Below are positions 35,217 through 43,888 of a stretch of 64,000 bases of DNA, piece after piece. The DNA is from Peribacillus sp. FSL P2-0133. Its GTDB lineage: Bacteria > Bacillota > Bacilli > Bacillales > DSM-1321. The notes under the pieces are model-generated. The model saw only the letters and a list, made by a program, of their open reading frames with translations. It ran no database searches and was not told the DNA's origin. The position numbers were made by a program, and so were the translations under genes. The stretch spans positions 1,982,001-2,046,000 of the forward strand of contig NZ_CP150254.1 in the NCBI RefSeq assembly GCF_037975445.1, given 5' to 3'. How positions within the stretch are numbered: position 1 is the first letter of the stretch; every line of letters begins with the position of its first letter.

Positions 35217-35987
35217 ATGGAATATATAAAGGGAATCGATGTTTCACATTGGCAAGGTGCCATTCATTGGGGGGAAGTTGCAAAGGCAGACGTGAAGTTC
35301 GTGTTCATTAAAGCAACAGAGGGAACGAGTTATTCTAAGTTATCTTATTTCAAAGAAAATGCACCACAAGCATTGGCAGCGGGATTGAAAGTCGGGGCCT
35401 ATCACTATGCAAAGTTTGCAACTGTTGCAGAAGCAGAGGCTGAGGCAGCTTATTTTTTAGATTCAATCAGCTCTTTTGCTTTAAATTACCCTGTTGTTCT
35501 TGATCTTGAGGAAAATAAAAAAAAGGCAAAGAAAAAAACGCTGACCGATGCAGCAATAGCTTTTTTAGAAGCTATTGAAGAAGCTGGATACACGGCTATG
35601 CTGTATACTGGTAAATATTTTCTCGAAAATAGTTTAGATGAATCAAGGTTGACGAATTACGCTTTGTGGATTGCCAGATACAACAGCACGTTGGGACGTA
35701 GCGCAGATATTTGGCAGCATTCTGATTCGGGTAAAATAAGGGGCATCAGTACAAAGGTGGATTTGAATATAGCCTATAGGGATTTTACAAATACAATAAA
35801 TACTTTTAGGACGCACAACACCGGTGCATTGAAAACCGAAACAACCACAATTTATACAGTAACAAAAGGCGACACACTTAGCTTCATTGCAAAAAACCAT
35901 AATACAACGATAAAATCCCTTGTTAGTCTTAACGGAATTAAAGATCCCGACAAAATTTATATCGGTCAAAGATTAAGGCTGAAATAA
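35217..35987 (+). CDS. GH25 muramidase with C-terminal LysM domain
   Basis: 256 residues. Glycoside hydrolase 25 domain at 1-190: catalytic Asp in KGIDVSHWQG and acidic pair in YPVVLDLEEN, plus the WQHSDSGKIRG end strand. A LysM domain (about 212-256: YTVTKGDTLSFIAKNHNTT, ending IYIGQRLRLK) binds peptidoglycan. No signal peptide, so it is released by lysis, exported otherwise or carried into the spore. RBS AAGGAGGA. Single gene followed by a terminator. Confidence 0.93.
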   Translation: MEYIKGIDVSHWQGAIHWGEVAKADVKFVFIKATEGTSYSKLSYFKENAPQALAAGLKVGAYHYAKFATVAEAEAEAAYFLDSISSFALNYPVVLDLEENKKKAKKKTLTDAAIAFLEAIEEAGYTAMLYTGKYFLENSLDESRLTNYALWIARYNSTLGRSADIWQHSDSGKIRGISTKVDLNIAYRDFTNTINTFRTHNTGALKTETTTIYTVTKGDTLSFIAKNHNTTIKSLVSLNGIKDPDKIYIGQRLRLK

Positions 35988-35990
35988 GTA

Positions 35991-36025
35991 AAGGCTCTTC
36001 TCATTACGAGAGGAGCTTATTTTTT
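35991..36025. terminator. Terminator between muramidase and sspH
   Basis: AAG-G-CTCTTCTC pairs with GAGAGGAGCTT, then ATTTTTTAAT. It lies between convergent genes. Confidence 0.75.
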
Positions 36026-36035
36026 AATATATTCC

Positions 36036-36215
36036 TTATATTTCTTTAAGTTCGTCAATTGCTACTTCTGATCTTTCCTCTAATGGTCCTCTTAAATGTA
36101 CTGTAGCCGTTCTTCCATCTTCATTTAAATTATCAATCCATACTGAGGTTCCATTATATCTCACCTCAATGTCGGATGAAGAAGAAAGTATCTGTTTTAC
36201 ACGCTTAACATCCAC
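36036..36215 (-). CDS. sspH: H-type small acid-soluble spore protein
   Basis: 59 residues from a GTG at 36215 that has a GGAGGG site six bases ahead. It reads MDVKRVKQILSSSSDIEV, then RYNGTSVWIDNLNEDGRTA and ends EVAIDELKEI, which matches the SspH pattern (YNG-V-I strand, TA-V, terminal acidic helix) and the usual 59-residue length. SspH is made in the forespore under sigma-G or sigma-F and is a minor SASP. Single gene. Confidence 0.9.
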   Translation of the reverse strand: MDVKRVKQILSSSSDIEVRYNGTSVWIDNLNEDGRTATVHLRGPLEERSEVAIDELKEI

Positions 36216-36460
36216 ATATATCCCTCCCTGCTAATTAGTCTACCTATTATTTGGGGAAAGGCTTAATTTTATTCGTTTATTCAGCGATTAATGCTGCGAC
36301 TAAATCATTTAAGCACAATGATGTTTAACCTTTCTTGTTAACCGTCGTGAAGTGCATGCTTTTTAATTATGTTTGTAATGAAAAGGTGAGAATTCTTAAT
36401 CTTAAAAGTATTAAGTTTATCTGCTAGAATGGATAGGATTGTAAAATGAATCTTGAGGTG

Positions 36461-36603
36461 ATGAATTTGAAAAAACACAGACTGGAATCCCAGTTTATCT
36501 CAGTGGGCTAAGACTAAGCAAAAAAGAATATATTATAGAGCTAACGGATGCCTTGCTTTCAATAGGGGAGTCGCTTTGGTACCTCCTACTCAAATGGAGT
36601 TAA
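36461..36603 (+). pseudogene. Possible frameshifted small gene
   Basis: A GAGGTG site leads into ATG 36461 or TTG 36467 (MNLKKHRLESQ), which stops after 16 codons. The neighbouring frame is coding-like: TGIPVYLSGLRLSKKEYI then IELTDALLSIGESLWYLLL and TAA 36601. One frameshift would join them into about 47 residues. Not recognised. The remaining DNA to 36716 is empty except for a GAGG-type leader. Confidence 0.3.
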
Positions 36604-36716
36604 TGGGACGGAAGGGTTGAATAAGGAAATAAATAAGATGGGACAATATTGGAGGAGAAAGTGTTGTTTGGTTTGAAGTCCATACGCATTCTTATACATG
36701 CTTTTAGGGGGGTATC

Positions 36717-37466
36717 ATGGAATTATCGTTATTATTGGAATATGGCTGGGTGTTAATTATTCTAATTTTTTTAGAAGGCTTATTATCTGCCGATAATGCA
36801 TTGGTTTTAGCCATTATGTCAAAGCATTTACCAAAAGAACAGCAAAAAAAAGCGATTAATATTGGGTTGCTTTTAGCTTTTATATTTAGGATTGGTGCAA
36901 TCTTTATTATTTCGTACCTTTTCCATGTTTGGCAAGTTCAAGCAATTGGGGCTGCATATTTGATTTTCATCTCATTAAAGCATTTACTAAAAAAGGACCA
37001 CGGGGAGAATGAGGGAAAAGGGAAAAGCTACCGTATGACCGTTGCGCAAATTGCATTGGCTGATATTGCTTTTGCTATCGATTCCATTTTGGCTGCAGTC
37101 GCTCTTGTCATTGCCTTGCCAGATACACCAATGGGTGATATAGGCGGAATGGATGGGGCGAAATTCATTGTTATTTTATTAGGAGCGATTGCAGGTTTAA
37201 TTGTCATCCGCTTTGCAGCAGGATACTTTGTTAAGATACTGACGGAGCGACCTAGCCTCGAAACCGCAGCCATGTTAATCGTTGGTTGGGTAGGGGTTAA
37301 GTTATTAATGCATACCCTTGCGCATCCAGCCGTGCACATTATCCCACACGATTTTGTTGAAGGACCGATCTGGAATATTATCTTTTGGTCAGTCATGCTT
37401 CTTATTGCTATAGGCGGATGGTTTTTATCTGGAAAAACAGTGAAAAATGATAAGCAAAATGACTAA
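36717..37466 (+). CDS. TerC-family integral membrane protein
   Basis: 249 residues with about seven membrane helices. The TerC signature is present twice in form: LEGLLSADNALVLAIM in helix 1-2 and ALADIAFAIDSILAAVALV in the middle, where the acidic residues are thought to handle metal ions. Bacillus TerC proteins (YceF, YkoY) export Mn2+, partly to metallate secreted enzymes. I looked for the Mn2+ riboswitch that often precedes them and did not find it. RBS AGGGGGG. Confidence 0.9.
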   Translation: MELSLLLEYGWVLIILIFLEGLLSADNALVLAIMSKHLPKEQQKKAINIGLLLAFIFRIGAIFIISYLFHVWQVQAIGAAYLIFISLKHLLKKDHGENEGKGKSYRMTVAQIALADIAFAIDSILAAVALVIALPDTPMGDIGGMDGAKFIVILLGAIAGLIVIRFAAGYFVKILTERPSLETAAMLIVGWVGVKLLMHTLAHPAVHIIPHDFVEGPIWNIIFWSVMLLIAIGGWFLSGKTVKNDKQND

Positions 37467-37542
37467 TGTTATCAGAATAAAAAAGAGTTGAAATACTTTA
37501 GTGTTAATTTTTGTAAACCTTATGTTTGCTAAATAGGATTTT

Positions 37543-37570
37543 AAGACCGACTTCCAATTTCGGTCTTTTT
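37543..37570 (+). terminator. Terminator after the TerC gene
   Basis: AAGACCGA / TCGGTCTT with a CTTCCAATT loop, followed by TTTTGCC. Confidence 0.8.
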
Positions 37571-37650
37571 GCCTCCGCGGCTGCGGGGGTCTACTCTGGA
37601 CTCGCTTTTCTAAGCAGGAGTCTGGCACATCTGTTCCAATCAACATTGTA
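37569..37650 (-). repeat. Degenerate copy of a common Bacillaceae intergenic repeat
   Basis: Read on the minus strand, the segment runs GTTGATTGGAACAGATGTGC, CAGACTCCTGC, GAAAAGCGAGTC, then GTAGACCCCCGCAGCCGCGG. This pattern, rich in GCGG and with GTTGATTGGA at one end, is one I recall as widely dispersed between Bacillus genes. It is GC-rich compared with its surroundings. No ORF. Confidence 0.5.
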
Positions 37651-37687
37651 TTAACTATTAGATGAAACCTTTTGCCTACAAACTGAG

Positions 37688-37714
37688 GAGACCACAATAA
37701 GTGGTCTCTTTTAT
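37688..37714 (+). terminator. Second terminator in the TerC downstream region
   Basis: GAGACCAC-AATAA-GTGGTCTC followed by TTTTATT. Confidence 0.7.
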
Positions 37715-37815
37715 TAATGTTTAACAAATCCTGTTTGTAAACCATGTATGAAATAAATAACCTTGATTTATTTATCCACTGCTAAAATCTGTGTACTATG
37801 CGATGATGAGGATAC

Positions 37816-38028
37816 TTGAAGATTTATGGGCAATGTTCAAAAAGACCAGAGGCAGCACTGCCGAAATGTAAGAAAGGGCATAGTATCGATTTTATATCCA
37901 ACCCGATGACCAGTTTTGATCGGAAAGTATCTACTTTCCTTCTTTTTATGGAACCGCCCGAAAATCCAAATGAAAAAGCCACTTATATTTATGATATATT
38001 TTTTAATGAATCAATTATAAAGGTCTAA
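37816..38028 (+). CDS. Doubtful 70-residue ORF
   Basis: TTG start with a modest GAGG site. The sequence (PKCKKGHSIDFISNPMTSF, then VSTFLLFMEPPENP) is coding-like but matches no family I know. It overlaps the 3' end of the convergent sigma-54 activator gene by 18 bases. Confidence 0.25.
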   Translation: MKIYGQCSKRPEAALPKCKKGHSIDFISNPMTSFDRKVSTFLLFMEPPENPNEKATYIYDIFFNESIIKV

Positions 38029-39441
38029 ATCTTTACAGTATTTCCGCACTAACCGTGATGCTTTTGATTGGCTAATGGATAATTGATGAGCGACCTTCCT
38101 TGTATTCCTGAATTTTGTATATGAGGTAACAATCAGGTTTCTTTCAAGTTCTTCTAACGCTTTATTTAATGAATAATCTTGTAGCATTTGACTTGATTTG
38201 TTCTGGACGGTGCTGTTTTGACTATGTGGTGTTTCTTGACTTGATGTTTCTTGAGCATTTTTTTGTTGTAGCATTATCGGTAAATCGGATACTTGAATGA
38301 TAGCTTCACTCGTTACAACTAAGCTTTCTATTAAATTCTCTAATTGTCTTATATTTCCGGACCAAGGATAGTCATAAAAAATATCGAGGACTTCCTTCGA
38401 TATTATCCGATTAACTTGATACTTTTTATTGAATACTGAAAGAAAATAGTAAGATAGCGGAATGATATCTTCTTTTCTTTCCCTTATTGGCGGTATTTGT
38501 AAATTAACTACATTAAGTCGATAATATAAATCTTCTCTAAATCTTTTTTTCTGCACCATCTCAAATAAGTCTCGATTGGTAGCGGAAATAATACGAATGT
38601 CCACTTTCTTTAGTTCTCTGCCCCCGACAGGAAGAAATTCAAGGTCTTGAATAACCTGTAAAAGCTTAGCCTGAATATTAATCGGGATTTCCCCGATTTC
38701 ATCCAAAAATACGGTACCGCCGTTTGCCATTTCAAGTAGACCTTTTTTTCCGCCTTTGTTTGCCCCGGTAAAAGAACCATCGGTGTATCCGAAAAGTTCT
38801 GATTCTATTAATTGTTCCGGTATGGTAGCACAGTTAATGGATAAAAAAGGCGAGTTCTTTCGAAGTCCTCTATTATGAATGTATTTAGCCAACACTCCTT
38901 TCCCTGTACCAGACTCCCCTTGAATCAAAATGGTCGCATCAACCATAGAAATCTTATCGCAGACCTCCATTACATTGTTCATCTGTTCGTTGTTCGTAAT
39001 TACGCTTTCTTTATAAGAATTCTTTTCACTTAGTTTTTCTGGTTCTTGTTCGTCCGGAATGTATAACCCTTTATAGTTTGGTTCTTGTGCTGTTGTAATA
39101 ATAAGTTCAATTTCCTGTTCATCGTTGAGTAAAGGAATAGCTGTTGTAATCATTTCCTTTCCAATATATGAAACTTGCTTGATTGTAACCGATTTCTTTT
39201 CTTTCAAAACAAAGGGTAAAATACTAGGTTTCCAATATCCTTTGGAGAAAATTTCATTATTATGTTTTCCGACTATTTCGCTTAACTGCTTTCCATAATG
39301 TCTTTCATACGCTTTATTTGCATAAATAATGCGGGCATCTTTGTTAAGAACATATATCTCATTAGGTGAATGATCTAAAATTTTTTTCAAAATCTCAGTA
39401 CTCATTTCAATTTTTCCTTCATTACTCATTAAGTTTTGCAT
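38011..39441 (-). CDS. Sigma-54-dependent activator with PAS domain
   Basis: 476 residues. N-terminal PAS domain (about 16-125, ILDHSPNEIYVLNKDARIIYA then GKHNNEIF), central AAA+ domain (about 150-380) with Walker A GESGTGKG, the sigma-54 contact loop as GSFTGA, Walker B GGTVFLDEIGEIP and RFREDLYYRLNV, and a C-terminal TyrR-like HTH (RNTRKVAHQLSISQSKASRL). RBS AAGGGAG. It is divergent from the Rieske gene, whose -24/-12 promoter and upstream repeats lie between them, so it is the activator of that operon. The PAS domain probably senses the substrate. Confidence 0.92.
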   Translation of the reverse strand: MQNLMSNEGKIEMSTEILKKILDHSPNEIYVLNKDARIIYANKAYERHYGKQLSEIVGKHNNEIFSKGYWKPSILPFVLKEKKSVTIKQVSYIGKEMITTAIPLLNDEQEIELIITTAQEPNYKGLYIPDEQEPEKLSEKNSYKESVITNNEQMNNVMEVCDKISMVDATILIQGESGTGKGVLAKYIHNRGLRKNSPFLSINCATIPEQLIESELFGYTDGSFTGANKGGKKGLLEMANGGTVFLDEIGEIPINIQAKLLQVIQDLEFLPVGGRELKKVDIRIISATNRDLFEMVQKKRFREDLYYRLNVVNLQIPPIRERKEDIIPLSYYFLSVFNKKYQVNRIISKEVLDIFYDYPWSGNIRQLENLIESLVVTSEAIIQVSDLPIMLQQKNAQETSSQETPHSQNSTVQNKSSQMLQDYSLNKALEELERNLIVTSYTKFRNTRKVAHQLSISQSKASRLVRKYCKDLDLYN

Positions 39442-39475
39442 GAGTTTGCTCCCTTCATCTCCTTTTAAGTGTTAA

Positions 39476-39528
39476 ATGAGTCTATAATAACTAGGATGAG
39501 TCTATTATGGTTAAATTGAGTCAATTAT
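39476..39528. promoter_or_regulatory. Three activator-site repeats at exact 20-bp spacing
   Basis: ATGAGTCTATAAT (39476), ATGAGTCTATTAT (39496) and TTGAGTCAATTAT (39516) start exactly 20 bases apart, about two DNA turns. The last lies in a perfect palindrome AATTGA-G-TCAATT (39515-39527). They lie about 70-120 bases upstream of the -24 element, the normal place for a sigma-54 activator site, and also in the activator's own upstream region. Confidence 0.75.
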
Positions 39529-39596
39529 AAATCATATTTATACATTAAAGAAGGGGGAATTAGTAAAATATCGGTAATAATAGGGGGCTGTCGAAA

Positions 39597-39612
39597 TGGC
39601 ATTATCCTTGCA
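39597..39612 (+). promoter_or_regulatory. Sigma-54 (-24/-12) promoter
   Basis: TGGCAT-TATCC-TTGCA, matching TGGCAC-N5-TTGCW except for one base, with the invariant GG and GC correctly 10 apart. Transcription would start near 39624 and give a leader of about 125 bases ahead of the Rieske gene. Confidence 0.88.
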
Positions 39613-39749
39613 TAAGAGTTAAGTAAAGCATGCTGCAGAAATAAGGAAATATGATGCCAATCGGCAGAGGAGGTTTAAAAGGAATACCTGTATCCTTATT
39701 CAGAGCAAGTCTTTATTTTTATGGATAATTAAAAGGAGGAACTGCCATT

Positions 39750-40784
39750 ATGTCGACAAAAGAAGAAATGAAAAGGCTGGACTATACACTACCTTATAAT
39801 AAGTATGTGGATCCTGAAGTCATGAAGGAGGAAAGGGAAAATATTTTCTATAAAAATTGGATTATGGTTGGGCATACAAGCCAGGTAGAGAAGGTTGGAG
39901 ACTTCTTTACATTTGATTTGGTCGGGGAGCCGATTATTGTAACACGGGGCAAGGACGGAGAGTTGCATGCTTTTTATAATATTTGCCCTCACCGTGGTGC
40001 GATAGTCGAGCGTACAGAACAGGGCAATAAAAAAATTCTCCAGTGTATTTATCATGGATGGACATTCCATTTAGATGGTAAGGTGAACAGGACTCCAAAT
40101 TTCAAAACAAATGATATAGAAAAACCTAGCTGCATGACTCCAATTCGTATAGAAGTACATCAGTCGATGATATTTGTAAATCTAAATCAGGATGCACCTG
40201 CTTTCGAAACAGATTATCAATCTTTTTTAAATAACATAAATGAATATACATTTCTTAGTTCCTTAAAAAAGGTCAGGGAAAACCGTCGAATTGTTCAAGC
40301 TAACTGGAAATCAATCATTGACAATTATTTGGAATGTGATCATTGTCAAATTGCACATCCTAGCTTCTCGAAGGCCTTCGATTTAACTAAATATAGTATT
40401 ACTCCTTGTGATAATTTTTCCTATCAGTGTACAACAGCCAGTGATGAAGAAGAAGGTCCTGGTGCACGTTTTTACTGGGTTTGGCCGAATACCATGATAA
40501 GTATATACCCAGGTACTGGAAATATGACAACGAGCCATATTATCCCGGTTGATGAAAAAAGTTCATTGGCAATTTATCGTTATTATTTTGCTGATGAAAA
40601 CTTGACTGAAGACGAGGAAGATTTAATTAAATTTGTAGATCAAGTGCGGGAAGAAGACTTCGAATTAGTTGAGTTATTACAAAGTGGATTACATTCTAGA
40701 GCTTGTGGAAGAGGAGTATATTCTCCGACCGAGCACGGTTTGAAACATTTTCATCAATTAGTCACAAAGGCGATGCAAAGCTAG
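39750..40784 (+). CDS. Rieske non-heme iron oxygenase, alpha subunit (quaternary-amine type)
   Basis: 344 residues. Rieske [2Fe-2S] ligands: Cys79 and His81 in CPHRG, Cys99 and His102 in CIYHGW. The mononuclear iron site is in NYLECDHCQIAHPSF (His198, His203), with an Asp in VREEDFELVE as third ligand. This layout resembles glycine betaine (GbcA), carnitine (CntA/YeaW) and stachydrine monooxygenases, which remove a methyl or the trimethylamine group. It is followed by a BCCT carrier, which supports a betaine-type substrate. No reductase gene is nearby, so electrons must come from elsewhere. RBS AAAAGGAGG. Confidence 0.9.
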   Translation: MSTKEEMKRLDYTLPYNKYVDPEVMKEERENIFYKNWIMVGHTSQVEKVGDFFTFDLVGEPIIVTRGKDGELHAFYNICPHRGAIVERTEQGNKKILQCIYHGWTFHLDGKVNRTPNFKTNDIEKPSCMTPIRIEVHQSMIFVNLNQDAPAFETDYQSFLNNINEYTFLSSLKKVRENRRIVQANWKSIIDNYLECDHCQIAHPSFSKAFDLTKYSITPCDNFSYQCTTASDEEEGPGARFYWVWPNTMISIYPGTGNMTTSHIIPVDEKSSLAIYRYYFADENLTEDEEDLIKFVDQVREEDFELVELLQSGLHSRACGRGVYSPTEHGLKHFHQLVTKAMQS

Positions 40785-40819
40785 TCTGTAATCTATAAAT
40801 GACCAATGGTTTGATAAAA

Positions 40820-40833
40820 TGAAAGCGCTTTAA
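40820..40833 (+). promoter_or_regulatory. cre-like palindrome ahead of the BCCT gene
   Basis: TGAAAGCGCTTTAA is one base short of the CcpA consensus and forms a symmetric AAAGCGCTTT core. Located 97 bases before the transporter start, it could give glucose repression of uptake. Confidence 0.5.
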
Positions 40834-40929
40834 ATGCTGATCATTCGTTAGGTGAATTATATTAAAGCTGGAGCTGAAAGTGTAAGTTTTCATACTATCA
40901 AAAAGCAATGAAAGAGGGGTTCTTTTAAT

Positions 40930-42486
40930 ATGAAACAATCAAATGTTGATAAAGCAATCTTTTGGCCGGCTCTAGCTATTCTTGCTGCTTTATCAATTCC
41001 TGTACTATTAAATCCTAAAAAAGGGACTGCAATCCTCGGAGATCTACATCATTTAATTGCCGAGAGTTTGAGTTCATTATATTTATGGGCTGTGGTGGCG
41101 GCTTTAGGTTTCTTGATTTGGCTGGCATTTAGTAAATATGGAAAGATAAAATTTGGTGCGCCTGATACCAAGCCGGAATTTTCGACATTCAGTTGGTTAG
41201 CTATGTTATTTACGGCGGGAATTGGTGCAAGTATCACATACTGGAGCGCGATTGAATGGGCTTATTATTACACTGCTCCGCCTTTTGGGGCCGAACCAAA
41301 AACTGCGGCGGCGGCAGATTGGGCGTCTACGTATGGATTATTTCATTGGGGCTTTAGCGCATGGGTACTATATTGTCTACCTGCTTTGCCGATTGCCTAT
41401 AACTTATATGTGAGGAAAAATCCGAGTGTGAAATTGAGTTCAGCGTGTGAAGGTGTTCTCAAAAAGGGAGCAAATAGCTGGTTAGGTAAAGCGATTGACG
41501 TTTTTTTCATGGTTGGACTGGTTGGAGGAATAGGGGCTGCTTTAGGCTTGGGACTTCCGATGATTTCTGAAGGTATATCTGAATTATTTAATATACCACG
41601 AAGCTTTATGTTAGATATGACGCTAATAGTAGCCTTGACATTAATATTCTGTGTTAGCACGTATTTTGGTCTGAAAAAGGGCCTGAAAAGATTAGCTAAC
41701 ATCAATACGTACCTTTTTTTGGCACTTTCTGCATTCGTTCTTTTAGCTGGTCCAACTTTGTTTATAATATCCAGATTTACGGATAGCGTTGGGATTTTGT
41801 TACAGAATTTCTTTCGTATGAGTTTCTACACCGACTCTGTTGCCAATTCTGGCTTTCCGGAAGCTTGGACGATATTTTACTGGGCCTGGTGGTTTGCTTG
41901 TGCTCCTTATATGGGCATATTTGTAGCAAAAATCTCGAAAGGAAGAACGATAAGACAAGTCATTTTTGCTGAATGTATTGGAGGAACAGTAGGGTGTTGG
42001 GCGGCGTTTTCCATTATGGGTAATACAGGTCTTTACTTTGAACTTAATAAACTTGTTCCTGTCATTGACATTTTAGAGAAAAAAGGTGGGGAAGCAGCCA
42101 TTGCCGCCATTTACCAGGGGCTTCCCGGCGGCAGTGTAGCCTTGCTTGCGATTATGATTATCACCCTTATTTTTCTTTCTGCTACACTAGACTCTTCATC
42201 ATTCACATTAGCAAGCGCAGCATCAAAAAAGTTGTCAATAGATCAAGAGCCAGCTGGATGGCACAAAATATTTTGGGCATTGGTCATAGAGCTTGTAGCG
42301 TTTTCCATGATGTTCGGTGGAGGACTTCATGCTCTTCAATCAGTAGTAGTCATTACTTCCGTTCCACTCATCTTAATAATGGCGATGGCATCGATATCGC
42401 TCATTAAATGGATAAAAGAGGATCAGGCAGGAAGCAGCAGTATAGAAAAAACTATCAATGAAGAACCTACAAAGCTAACATCTTAA
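40930..42486 (+). CDS. BCCT-family transporter (betaine/carnitine/choline type)
   Basis: 518 residues with 12 membrane helices. BCCT signatures: GIGASITYWSAIEWAYYY in helix 4, HWGFSAWVLYCLPALPIAY, and the core loop FYWAWWFACAPYMGIFVAKI with SKGRTIRQ. BCCT proteins import glycine betaine, carnitine, choline or similar compounds by sodium or proton symport or by exchange. Downstream of the Rieske oxygenase on the same strand with 145 bases between, so it probably feeds the oxygenase. RBS AAAGAGGGG. Confidence 0.92.
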   Translation: MKQSNVDKAIFWPALAILAALSIPVLLNPKKGTAILGDLHHLIAESLSSLYLWAVVAALGFLIWLAFSKYGKIKFGAPDTKPEFSTFSWLAMLFTAGIGASITYWSAIEWAYYYTAPPFGAEPKTAAAADWASTYGLFHWGFSAWVLYCLPALPIAYNLYVRKNPSVKLSSACEGVLKKGANSWLGKAIDVFFMVGLVGGIGAALGLGLPMISEGISELFNIPRSFMLDMTLIVALTLIFCVSTYFGLKKGLKRLANINTYLFLALSAFVLLAGPTLFIISRFTDSVGILLQNFFRMSFYTDSVANSGFPEAWTIFYWAWWFACAPYMGIFVAKISKGRTIRQVIFAECIGGTVGCWAAFSIMGNTGLYFELNKLVPVIDILEKKGGEAAIAAIYQGLPGGSVALLAIMIITLIFLSATLDSSSFTLASAASKKLSIDQEPAGWHKIFWALVIELVAFSMMFGGGLHALQSVVVITSVPLILIMAMASISLIKWIKEDQAGSSSIEKTINEEPTKLTS

Positions 42487-42530
42487 AGTATCTTTCAAAC
42501 TGGGAGGATACAGTATAAGGGAGAAATGCA

Positions 42531-42565
42531 AACAGGCACCAGCTAAAAAACAGCTGGTGCCTGTT
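42531..42565 (+). terminator. Terminator after the BCCT gene
   Basis: AACAGGCACCAGCT pairs over 14 bp with AGCTGGTGCCTGTT around AAAAAAC. There is no T tract, so it may act mainly as a stabilising hairpin. Confidence 0.6.
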
Positions 42566-42784
42566 GGGCGTTCGATGAAACCGTACAAAACTTTTTTGAT
42601 TTGTAAACAAAAAATGTCTCTCTAAATTATTTATCGCAAAGCCGATGATAAATGGCAGTTGATTCAGCGGAGCTTATTGACGGGAGGGGACGTTCAAATA
42701 CCTATCTGTCCATTAAAGAATTGATGCATCGTATGAATAAAAACAAAAATGCCTCCTCATATTAAAAGAGAGGGGATGTGTCAC

Positions 42785-43888
42785 ATGATAAAAAGTATAT
42801 CTACTTTTCAAGCGACAATGGTGCTGATTCTATCTATTGGGTTGATGAACCATGTTATCGTTTTGCCTTCACTGCTTGGGGCATCCGGAAGAGATTCATG
42901 GATCAGTAATTTAGTCACCGGGATGCTTTTTCTTTTATGGCTTCCCATGGTTTATTGGATCATAAATAAAACAAAACAGCAGCATATCATTGGCTGGCTT
43001 CATACTCACAGTCACCCGCTCGCCGCCTGGTCCATAAAAATCCTTCTTTTCTTCTATATTTTATTAAACTTGTTTGTCACTTTATATAGCACATTTTCCT
43101 GGGTAAACAGTACTTATATGATTCAAACGCCAGAATATATATTATTTATACCTTTCATCATCCTATGTTTTATTGCTGCAGAGGCTGGAATCAAAACAAT
43201 AGCCATTGCCGGAGGATTGGTTTTACCCCTTGTTGTGGTACTTGGATTTATGATAATGACGGCAAATATACAGTATAAGGATTACTCCTTGCTTTTCCCT
43301 ATTTTTGAAAATGGAATTACACCTGTTTGGGACGGGGTCGTAATACTAGGTGGAGGTTTTACAGAGATATTTCTTCTCGTTTTGATTCAACAGTTTGTAA
43401 AGACAGAAATAAAGTTCAGGAGTTTACTTTTTTTAGGTTTATTTCTTTTGTTTATCAGTATGGGACCCATAATAGGCTCCATTACAGAGTTTGGTCCGGT
43501 ACAGGCTGCAAAAATCAGCAATCCTGCATACGCTCAATGGCGGTTACTAACCATGGGTAAGTATTTGAACCGGCTCGATTTTTTATCAATATACCAATGG
43601 CTTTCAGGTGCATTTATCCGTGTATCGTTATCGATATTCCTAATGGGGGAACTGTTTCAAATTAAATCAAGGAAAATAAAAAATATTGTATTGATTGCTA
43701 TATCAGTCTCCTTAATCATTGCGCTTTGTATACCAATCGACATTCCAGCATACAGGAATTTTACGGAACGATATTATTTTAAATTGAGTGTGATTAGCAT
43801 TTTGGTTATAACCTTTTTTATTAACATGGTCATTTTTTTGAAAGAAAGGGTGAAAAAGAATGGAGCCTCTATTGAACAAGGCAAATAA
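42785..43888 (+). CDS. Spore germination permease (GerAB/GerB family)
   Basis: 367 residues from ATG 42785 (RBS GAGGGGAT), with about ten membrane helices of the APC-like GerAB fold: STFQATMVLILSIGLMNHV at the N-terminus and FTEIFLLVLIQQF in the middle. GerB subunits bind the germinant in the spore inner membrane. First gene of a three-gene receptor operon; its end overlaps the next gene by 29 bases. Confidence 0.9.
   Translation: MIKSISTFQATMVLILSIGLMNHVIVLPSLLGASGRDSWISNLVTGMLFLLWLPMVYWIINKTKQQHIIGWLHTHSHPLAAWSIKILLFFYILLNLFVTLYSTFSWVNSTYMIQTPEYILFIPFIILCFIAAEAGIKTIAIAGGLVLPLVVVLGFMIMTANIQYKDYSLLFPIFENGITPVWDGVVILGGGFTEIFLLVLIQQFVKTEIKFRSLLFLGLFLLFISMGPIIGSITEFGPVQAAKISNPAYAQWRLLTMGKYLNRLDFLSIYQWLSGAFIRVSLSIFLMGELFQIKSRKIKNIVLIAISVSLIIALCIPIDIPAYRNFTERYYFKLSVISILVITFFINMVIFLKERVKKNGASIEQGK

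Noticed and set aside
36216..36716. yybP-ykoY Mn2+ riboswitch before the TerC gene
   Set aside because: Its conserved blocks were looked for and not found; only a loose GGGGAG match.
42652..42765. 37-codon ORF before the GerB gene
   Set aside because: No ribosome site; sequence not recognised; may be leader or remnant.
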